Assembly: GCA_022447485.1 (NCBI GenBank)
Contig: JAKVCH010000230.1
Span: forward strand, 1-5,561
Length of the DNA stretch: 5,561 bases
DNA from: Polyangiaceae bacterium
GTDB taxonomy: Bacteria; Myxococcota_A; Polyangia; Polyangiales; Polyangiaceae
Reading direction: 5' to 3'
Numbering within the stretch: the stretch's first letter is position 1; every line of letters starts with the position of its first letter. The notes beneath the pieces are model-generated. The model was not told the origin of the DNA, searched no databases, and worked only from the letters and a program-made list of their open reading frames with translations. A program made the position numbers and the translations under genes. Shown here one piece after another: positions 1-4,714 of this stretch.

Positions 1-894
1 TGCGACCCAGCGGATGTCGCCTTGATTGGCTGTTCCGCTCAGTGTTTGCTGACGGAGGGTGAGAGTTGCGACGAGGATTGGAAGTGCGAAACGGGTGTTT
101 GCGACACACTCGGCGACTTCACCTGTGAGCCAGCTAGTCAGTGTGGCAATGGCAAGTTGGAAGGCGATGAAGTTTGCGATGATGGGAACACTCTCGATGA
201 AGACGGTTGCTCCTCTGGGTGCTTGCGTGAGGTTGGAGAGAGCTGCTTGTCTGATGCGGAGTGTGCTTCCTCTGTTTGCGAGGTGGGTGCCTGTCAGCTT
301 GGGGGCGTCTGTGGTAACTTTCGTAAGGAGGGGGCAGAGCAGTGCGACTTTGGTCTGATGGGTACAGTCCTTTGTACCTCAAACTGTGAGTTGGTGTTAG
401 ACAAGCAGTGCGCAGATGATCTCGATTGTGCTGGTGGTCGTTGTAACCAGCTCGATGGGGTCTGTGCTTTTCCGCGATGCGGTGATGCCGTGCGTGATGA
501 TGGGGAAGCCTGTGACGATGGTAATACTAAAGCCGACGACGGATGCAGCAGCGACTGCCTACGTGAAGACGGTGAAAGTTGTTTCCACGCTGGCGAGTGT
601 GTGAGCAAATATTGTTCGTCTGAGCAAATATGCACGCAGCCTGCTGTTCTTCAGGAAGCAAGATTGTGGGATTCACCTGAGGAAGCGGCTGGTGTGATTA
701 CTGAAAGCTCTGATGAGACAGGTTCTGCCGAAACAGAGGGCACTGACGGTAACTCTTTGCCAGAGGGTGGACCGAGCTGCAGCGTGAGGGAACAAGATTT
801 GGGACGGGTCCCTACTCGCTCTCGGCTATCGTTTCTCTCTCTGGTACTCCTCTGGTTTGTTTGGAGGCGTCGCAGGGTGAAGACTCTTACCTAG
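1..894 (+). CDS. Cysteine-repeat (DUF4215-type) surface protein, 3' part, with MYXO-CTERM-like anchor
   Basis: The frame is open from the first base, so the N-terminus lies outside the window; 297 codons are visible before TAG at 892-894. Numbering from the first base, the protein alternates two cysteine modules. One is of the form GESC-x(4-5)-C-x(4)-C. The other is the DUF4215/myxococcal cysteine-rich repeat: CGNGKLEGDEVCDDGN followed by GCSSGC (about 48-74), a degenerate copy (about 104-129), and CGDAVRDDGEACDDGN followed by GCSSDC (about 160-186). The first 15 residues look like the end of another copy. A cysteine-poor, Glu/Ser/Thr-rich linker follows (about 215-255). The protein then ends with Cys260, a hydrophobic stretch (276-288) and RRRR (289-292). 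That order of Cys, membrane helix and Arg cluster matches MYXO-CTERM sorting tails, although the Cys-to-helix gap is rather long. Family knowledge suggests a secreted, disulfide-rich protein held at the cell surface. Its ligand or activity cannot be read from this part. Confidence 0.9.
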   Translation, partial: CDPADVALIGCSAQCLLTEGESCDEDWKCETGVCDTLGDFTCEPASQCGNGKLEGDEVCDDGNTLDEDGCSSGCLREVGESCLSDAECASSVCEVGACQLGGVCGNFRKEGAEQCDFGLMGTVLCTSNCELVLDKQCADDLDCAGGRCNQLDGVCAFPRCGDAVRDDGEACDDGNTKADDGCSSDCLREDGESCFHAGECVSKYCSSEQICTQPAVLQEARLWDSPEEAAGVITESSDETGSAETEGTDGNSLPEGGPSCSVREQDLGRVPTRSRLSFLSLVLLWFVWRRRRVKTLT

Positions 895-934
895 GAGCTG
901 GTGGTCCTCTTCGCTTTTGAAATGTTCGAGCATG

Positions 935-1024
935 GATGGCGCGTTTGAGACGGAGGTAAGTCCAGAATGTGTTGACTGTAGAAGTTGAGTGCGCGACTCT
1001 CCGATAATCTAGCAAACGCGCATC
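935..1024. other. Nested inverted-repeat element; possible structured RNA
   Basis: Two levels of pairing nest inside each other. GCGCGTTTG (939-947) is perfectly complementary to CAAACGCGC (1013-1021). Beyond a one-base bulge (G938), GAT (935-937) pairs with ATC (1022-1024). Inside, CGGAG (951-955) pairs with CTCCG (999-1003), and after a three-base bulge (956-958) AGTC (959-962) pairs with GACT (995-998). That gives about 21 Watson-Crick pairs around a 32-base terminal loop. There is no T tract after the right arm, so it does not look like an intrinsic terminator. It matches no riboswitch class I recognise. All pairs are Watson-Crick, so the strand cannot be chosen. It may be a 3'-UTR element of the cysteine-repeat gene, a leader of the lipoprotein gene, a small RNA, or a DNA element. 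Confidence 0.45.
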
Positions 1025-1111
1025 AAAGATGGTGTTCTTACTTTTCCAGATCTGATGTCGAAGCTACCAGTACGTTTGTAATTCTTAGGCTCTTCTCTTT
1101 TTCCTGAAATA

Positions 1112-1615
1112 ATGCGACTCCATTCACTTCTGATTCTATGCATCTTTGGTCTTTTTACTGGCTGCATGCCTCGATATAGTTATCCCTCAGCTCAACAACC
1201 GCACTCGGTTGTGAAGTTTCAACGCGAATATACTGTGATGCCAGGTGCGAGCCAAAATTTTCAGGAAAGGCTGGCGGTCGACGAGGCTTGGGTCGTTATG
1301 AAATATTTCAGCGACGACGAAGGCTGGGGGGTCCGAACTAACGAAGTTCTGGTGAAACCAGGCAGCGCCCCCGTGCAATCTCGCTTGGTTTTTAGTCATA
1401 AGTACCAAAACGGAGAAGGTCGAACGAACAACAGCGTTGACCTCCTCTGTGAGAGAGAGTTAGGTGTCCACTTTCGCCCCGGTGAAACCTATCGCTTTGA
1501 GCTAAGCTTAACAGATGGATTTTTCTGCACACTCAGCTGCTTCCGCGAAGAAGTTACAAGTTCTGGTGGTGTGCAAGACACGAAATGCGACACATTCGAG
1601 CTGAAGGCCGGGTAG
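1112..1615 (+). CDS. Small predicted lipoprotein of unknown function
   Basis: This 167-residue protein starts with MRLH, followed by a hydrophobic segment and the lipobox-like LFTGC. Cys18 would be the lipidated residue after signal peptidase II cleavage. The mature part is about 150 residues and looks mostly beta-stranded, for example EAWVVMKYF (58-66) and PGETYRFELSL (123-133). It has four cysteines (113, 139, 143, 159) that could form two disulfides. I recognise no family. The start is set by the signal sequence; no good Shine-Dalgarno sequence precedes ATG 1112, which sits directly after a pyrimidine-rich run. The gene is preceded by 217 non-coding bases containing the inverted-repeat element at 935-1024. 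It converges on hchA with a 63-base gap, and I see no clear terminator there. Phe at position -3 of the lipobox is unusual but tolerated. An envelope location is likely; the role is unknown. Confidence 0.8.
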   Translation: MRLHSLLILCIFGLFTGCMPRYSYPSAQQPHSVVKFQREYTVMPGASQNFQERLAVDEAWVVMKYFSDDEGWGVRTNEVLVKPGSAPVQSRLVFSHKYQNGEGRTNNSVDLLCERELGVHFRPGETYRFELSLTDGFFCTLSCFREEVTSSGGVQDTKCDTFELKAG

Positions 1616-1678
1616 TCCGAAATTGTAATCAGCTACTAGTGTGCGCCCTGAGAAGCTGGAGCTCCCACTCATCGCGGC

Positions 1679-2527
1679 TTATTCATCGAGCAATGTCTTC
1701 GCTGCCAGCTTCCCCAACTCGTTGGAAGCTAAGGGGCTCGCACCGGTCACCAGCTTTCGATCTAGGCAGACCGTTTTATCCATCTTAGAGTTGACGACGG
1801 TGGCTCCCAGATTCTTGAGTGGCTCACTCAATCCGAAAGGCATCAAGCCTGGTAAGTACCCGATTTTGGGCGTCTGTTGATCGACAGAATCAGGAAAAAC
1901 AGCCATCTCATAACCCTCATAAAGGAAGGGCTGTTCATTGAGTGTTGTTGCCAGAAAGGCTCCTGGACCATGGCAGATACTGATCGTGAAGAGGTCGTTT
2001 TCGTCTGCCCAGCGTAAGATTTTTCCGACATTAGCGTCCTCGGGGAGACCAATCATTGCCCCATGGCCGCCGGGAATGAAAACCGCTGCATAGTTTTCTG
2101 ATGCTGCGAACGAGCTTTCGACGAAGTCTCCTAAGGAACGAGGCTTTGTAAAGCTGTCTTGATGCTCATTGAAGATGTCCTTCACGTGCTCATCTTCTGA
2201 CGGGAAGGCCCACATTTCGAAGACGACAGGTTTTCCTGTTGGCGTGGCGATCTCAAATTCGAAACCAGCATTGCGTAGGTGAAGCATCGGCAAGAGCGCT
2301 TCAACTGGGTGGTTGCCTGTTGAAAACCTTTTGCCGTTCTTCATTTCGAGGTCTTTTTGCTCAGTGAAGATCACCAGAATTTTGGAACGAGTTCCGGTGT
2401 ACTTTTTATAACTGATGTTTTCAAAATCAGTTTTTGCGGGGACACTCATTTTTAGCGCCACCTTTGATGGGCTGTAAGAGCCATCTGATTCTAATTTCGG
2501 AGCGATTCCCAATAACTTTTTCAGCAT
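1679..2527 (-). CDS. hchA: Hsp31/HchA: glyoxalase III and molecular chaperone, DJ-1/PfpI superfamily
   Basis: The 282-residue product matches E. coli HchA (283 residues, compared from memory) along almost its whole length. It has SKILVIFTE (48-56), STGNHPVE (69-76), PGGHGAMIGLPE (152-163), the nucleophile elbow ISICHGPGAF (182-191), FPDSVDQQTP (211-220), and a C-terminal RKLVTGASPLASNELGKLA (257-275). The triad is Cys185, His186 and Asp213, with the acidic partner Glu76. Known relatives are cytosolic dimers that convert methylglyoxal to D-lactate without glutathione and act as holdase chaperones; the reported protein/nucleotide deglycase activity is disputed. Of the metal ligands His86, Glu91 and His123 of E. 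coli, Glu90 and His122 are kept but the first site appears to be Arg85. The ATG at 2527 is preferred because AAGGAA lies six bases upstream and the length then matches the family. The frame continues upstream to a TTG at 2623, which would add an improbable Arg-rich 32-residue extension. The gene is divergent from the LuxR-type regulator, a possible but unproven controller. Confidence 0.95.
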   Translation of the reverse strand: MLKKLLGIAPKLESDGSYSPSKVALKMSVPAKTDFENISYKKYTGTRSKILVIFTEQKDLEMKNGKRFSTGNHPVEALLPMLHLRNAGFEFEIATPTGKPVVFEMWAFPSEDEHVKDIFNEHQDSFTKPRSLGDFVESSFAASENYAAVFIPGGHGAMIGLPEDANVGKILRWADENDLFTISICHGPGAFLATTLNEQPFLYEGYEMAVFPDSVDQQTPKIGYLPGLMPFGLSEPLKNLGATVVNSKMDKTVCLDRKLVTGASPLASNELGKLAAKTLLDE

Positions 2528-2532
2528 GATGA

Positions 2533-2538
2533 TTCCTT
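2533..2538 (-). promoter_or_regulatory. Ribosome binding site fixing the hchA start
   Basis: On the minus strand AGAAGGAATCATC directly precedes ATG 2527. The AAGGAA core is a good Shine-Dalgarno match with about five to six bases of spacing. It supports the internal ATG over the upstream in-frame TTG at 2623. Confidence 0.75.
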
Positions 2539-2640
2539 CTGGTTCCTGGCCAACTGACGCTGACCGTTCGGCAAGTCTTCGCGCACTCAGGCGCGGATGG
2601 TTTCCCCGGAGTCGGAATCTCAACTTAAAGAGTTAAGTAA

Positions 2641-2784
2641 AGAAGGACATGTTATTCTATCCACCACCTTATTCCTGAGCCAACGGTAGATGAAAAAATC
2701 CCCATTGTAGACCTTGCTGCTTTTGAACATCTTTTTCTGCACTCTGACGATTTTCTCCAAAAAGAAGTCGTAGCAGAACTATAG
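2641..2784 (+). pseudogene. Possible relic of a 2-oxoglutarate/Fe(II) oxygenase N-terminus (DIOX_N-like)
   Basis: An open frame of 47 codons with no in-frame ATG, GTG or TTG lies between stops at 2638-2640 and 2782-2784. From about 2671 it reads IPEPTVDEKIPIVDLAAF and then FLHSDDFLQKEVVAEL. The IP-I/V-VDL-x-x-F start followed by a KxxVVxEL helix is the typical opening of the non-haem dioxygenase N-terminal domain (isopenicillin N synthase family). Nothing after the stop continues the fold (the expected GFF-x-V-x-NHG motif is absent in all three plus-strand frames). An ATG at 2649 with AAGGA just before it opens a nine-codon frame and could be the lost start, separated by a frameshift. The predicted hchA promoter overlaps this stretch on the other strand. 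A chance resemblance remains quite possible. Confidence 0.3.
2654..2683 (-). promoter_or_regulatory. Candidate sigma70-type promoter for hchA
   Basis: Read on the minus strand, TTGGCT (2683-2678) matches four of six -35 bases and TAGAAT (2659-2654) matches five of six -10 bases. The spacer is 18 bases. A T-rich run (GATTTTTTC) lies just upstream of the -35. Transcription would begin near 2647, giving a leader of roughly 120 bases before the hchA ATG. This is a consensus-based prediction only; the host's sigma-factor preference is unknown. Confidence 0.4.
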
Positions 2785-2821
2785 CTTGAGAACTGACGCT
2801 GAACACTCATCAACCAGACAC

Positions 2822-2849
2822 ACGTCAGTGACGTAGCCCGACATATGTC
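2822..2849. promoter_or_regulatory. Two adjacent perfect palindromes; candidate operator
   Basis: ACGTCA-G-TGACGT (2822-2834) is a perfect inverted repeat with a single-base centre. Five bases further on, GACATATGTC (2840-2849) is a perfect 10-bp palindrome. Their centres are about 17 bp apart. They lie about 120 bases upstream of the LuxR-type gene and 300 bases from the hchA start. Dyad symmetry of this size is typical of sites for dimeric helix-turn-helix regulators, but no known operator consensus is matched. Confidence 0.4.
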
Positions 2850-2969
2850 AGCCGCTCAGCCCGGCCGAAGAAGAACGTGCCTGGAATCTCTAAGAGTCAG
2901 CCATGCCGACATTGCTGACAATCGTGGGGGTGCTAACGTGTCCGTTTCTGTGAGCACTTCTATCAAAAG

Positions 2970-4064
2970 ATGGGGGGCATGACTGCCATGGCAACGAATC
3001 CAGATCTAATCAGTTTTATCGAAGACTCCTACGACATCTATCGGTCCGAAGAGGAGTGGTTGCAATCGCTGTGTCATGACGCCATCGAGATTTACTCTCC
3101 TGACTGGATGCGTGGTGCCATCGGATATCATGTCAATTTTTCGGAGGGTGGGCGAACTTGGCTCTCGAGTATAGTCGGGGCGGGAGACTGTCCAGAGCGA
3201 GTCATTCAAGGGCTGCACAAGTTCAACGAATGGGATGCTGCTGTGCATGGTGGGAGGGGGTCTCTGGGCGATAAAGCTGCCTACTGGTCTCTGAAGAAAC
3301 TCTACAGCGTTGGACAGCGACTTTCTTTGGAAACTTTCTTTTTGAGCGAAACTAAATTTCCGACCACTGTCTTGACCATGGGCATGGGGGGAGCGAAAGA
3401 TATGCTTTGCTTCCGCGCACCACATCTTGACGGTAGTGGCTATTTGACGATCGGTCTGCCTTTCAAGTCCAGACCTTCTGCAGCGGCCCGTAATAACTTG
3501 ACGAATCAAATGCTTTCGGCCCACGTGCAATCCGCGGCACGTTTGAGGAATCGTCTCCGTTTGCAGCAGGGGCAGCAGGCTGCCAGCGCATTGTCGACGA
3601 GCAATTCTGAATTTCCTCCTGCTGAGGGGGCGGTGATTGATGCCAGGTCGGGACGCATTGTTCACGCGGATGGTGCTGCTCAATCGAGCGCGATGCAGGA
3701 GGAAATTCGCTATCGCGTACGTCAGGTGGATGCTGCGCGGAGCCAGTCCTCCGGACGCGGAGTGGAAGCCGTCAAGGCCTGGAAAGGCCTGCTCTCTGGT
3801 CAATGGAGCGTGGTGGACCGACACGACTCCGCCGGGCGACGGTACATTGTCTTGCACAAAAATAGAGAAAAAGTCTCTGACCCTCGAGGGCTGACGGAAG
3901 ACGAGGCTCGCGTGGTCGCCTACGCCGCTCGTGGTCTGGCAAATAAAATGATTGCCTACCAGCTGGGGGTGAGCGAGAGCGCGGTGACGACTCAATTGAG
4001 ATCTGCCTTTGTGAAGTTGAAGGTGCAGAAGCGTTCCGCTCTGAGGAAGGTTCTGGGTATCTAG
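2970..4064 (+). CDS. LuxR/NarL-type transcriptional regulator with long N-terminal sensory region
   Basis: The product is up to 364 residues. The C-terminus (about 307-364) is a LuxR-type helix-turn-helix: GLTEDEARVVAYAARGLANK, then IAYQLGVSESAVTTQL and KLKVQKRSAL, with the recognition helix near 335-350. The N-terminal part (about 10-165) alternates helices and strands and may be a GAF- or PAS-like sensor. A Gln/Arg-rich helical segment (about 174-202) follows, then a second small region (218-297) including AVIDARSGRIVHADGAAQ and RRYIVLHKN. That central region recurs before the HTH in LuxR proteins of Myxococcota as I know them. There is no receiver domain with a phospho-acceptor Asp and no acyl-homoserine-lactone domain I can recognise, so the ligand is unknown. 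The start is uncertain: ATGs at 2970, 2979 and 2988 are in frame, none has a clear Shine-Dalgarno sequence, and no start codon lies upstream before the stop at 2934. It is divergent from hchA and may control it, itself, or distant genes. Confidence 0.88.
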   Translation: MGGMTAMATNPDLISFIEDSYDIYRSEEEWLQSLCHDAIEIYSPDWMRGAIGYHVNFSEGGRTWLSSIVGAGDCPERVIQGLHKFNEWDAAVHGGRGSLGDKAAYWSLKKLYSVGQRLSLETFFLSETKFPTTVLTMGMGGAKDMLCFRAPHLDGSGYLTIGLPFKSRPSAAARNNLTNQMLSAHVQSAARLRNRLRLQQGQQAASALSTSNSEFPPAEGAVIDARSGRIVHADGAAQSSAMQEEIRYRVRQVDAARSQSSGRGVEAVKAWKGLLSGQWSVVDRHDSAGRRYIVLHKNREKVSDPRGLTEDEARVVAYAARGLANKMIAYQLGVSESAVTTQLRSAFVKLKVQKRSALRKVLGI

Positions 4065-4714
4065 TTAGCTTAGTATTATCTTTGAGGGAGCAAGACTGTC
4101 CAGATATGCTCTGCCTCTCAGCCCTTGCGCAGGTCCGAGCTGCCTTGTTCACGCCGAGTTGAGCCGCCTTCGACTCTAGGTGGTTCGCAGCAAACGAGCC
4201 ATTTTTCTTCACTCTCTCAGGGAGACCATTTGAAAACTTCTTCTGTGTTGTGAACTGATCCCAGCGATCCGTTTTGTGTAAAAAATCCACCACTCATTAT
4301 TTCGTCTGTTTTCTCCTGGGAGGGCTCTCGTTCATGATCGAGATTTCCTTGTCAAAAGCACAGGGCTGGGGATTCCCTCGAGCTCGTCCCGAAAGTACAC
4401 AGTCATCTTGCCTAGGGCGACGAGTGCTTGGCTAGTTGATTTCGGTGACGGCCCCTCTTCACAAGTGCTCTTCGGTAATGCATTTCTCATGACAGGGAAC
4501 CACCAATGCAGCTGACTGAGATGCGGGGTGCATCAGGCCGAAAAGAAACTACGGATCCCAGTCAAAGGGCGGGCAGAGCGCCTGACCTCAGTTCGCACGC
4601 TCGAGACCTTCATAATAAATTACGTATTGAAGCGCTTCACATGAAGTTCTATTCGAGCTCATCACATCCGCGTGTCCAGGATTCGTTTAAGAGTGCGGAC
4701 GAGGAAAACAAGAT
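4065..4714. other. 650-base stretch without a convincing gene
   Basis: No recognisable coding region, RNA gene or clear terminator is visible. Two small open frames are noted but not called. One on the minus strand, 4332-4490, has 52 codons starting MRNALPKST, without a Shine-Dalgarno sequence. One on the plus strand, 4506-4718, has 70 codons starting MQLTEMRG, with AGGGA seven bases before its ATG; its stop overlaps the next gene's ATG as ATGA. A longer minus-strand frame enters from inside the regulator gene and ends at a GTG near 4293; it resembles nothing. Short dyads occur at 4520-4534 (GATGC-GGGGT-GCATC) and 4628-4639 (TGAAGCGCTTCA). The stretch presumably holds the regulator's terminator and the promoter of the lipoprotein gene at 4715, but neither can be placed firmly. 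Confidence 0.6.
4701..4705 (+). promoter_or_regulatory. Ribosome binding site of the ZU5-like lipoprotein gene
   Basis: GAGGA lies nine bases before ATG 4715. It is the clearest ribosome binding site on the plus strand of the window and, with the signal peptide right after the ATG, fixes this start. Confidence 0.7.

Larger units (their letters stand above)
2552..2802 (+). repeat. 12-bp direct repeat AACTGACGCTGA, two copies 239 bp apart
   Basis: AACTGACGCTGA occurs exactly at 2552-2563 and again at 2791-2802, both in the gap between hchA and the regulator gene. The left copy lies in the predicted hchA leader, close to its ribosome binding site; the right copy lies nearer the regulator gene. 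An exact 12-mer repeated within about 440 bases is unlikely by chance (a rough estimate is under 0.01 expected). The copies could be binding sites for one regulator, or the scars of a past duplication or insertion. The bases flanking the two copies do not match each other. Confidence 0.5.

Noticed and set aside
972..1008. TTGACT and GATAAT as a promoter for the lipoprotein gene at 1112
   Set aside because: The spacer is 25 bases, far from the usual 16-18, and both boxes lie inside the inverted-repeat element.
1616..1678. Bidirectional terminator between the convergent genes
   Set aside because: Only an 8-bp palindrome (GGAGCTCC, 1658-1665) is present, without a loop or T tract.
2528..2623. 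32-residue N-terminal extension of HchA from TTG 2623
   Set aside because: The internal ATG at 2527 has a good ribosome binding site and yields the family's usual length; the extension is Arg-rich and not family-like.
3006..3995. 329-codon open frame on the minus strand
   Set aside because: It lies wholly within the LuxR-type gene on the opposite strand. The plus-strand product has a clear HTH domain; this one has no recognisable motif and an Arg/His/Pro-rich, shadow-like composition.
4084..4118. Possible terminator hairpin after the regulator gene (GAGCA and TGCTC)
   Set aside because: The stem is only five pairs with a 14-base loop and no T tract follows.
3772..4293. 173-codon minus-strand frame entering the gap downstream of the regulator
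   Set aside because: More than half is antisense to the regulator gene. It starts with GTG, has no well-spaced ribosome binding site (AGGAG is too far away) and has no family resemblance.
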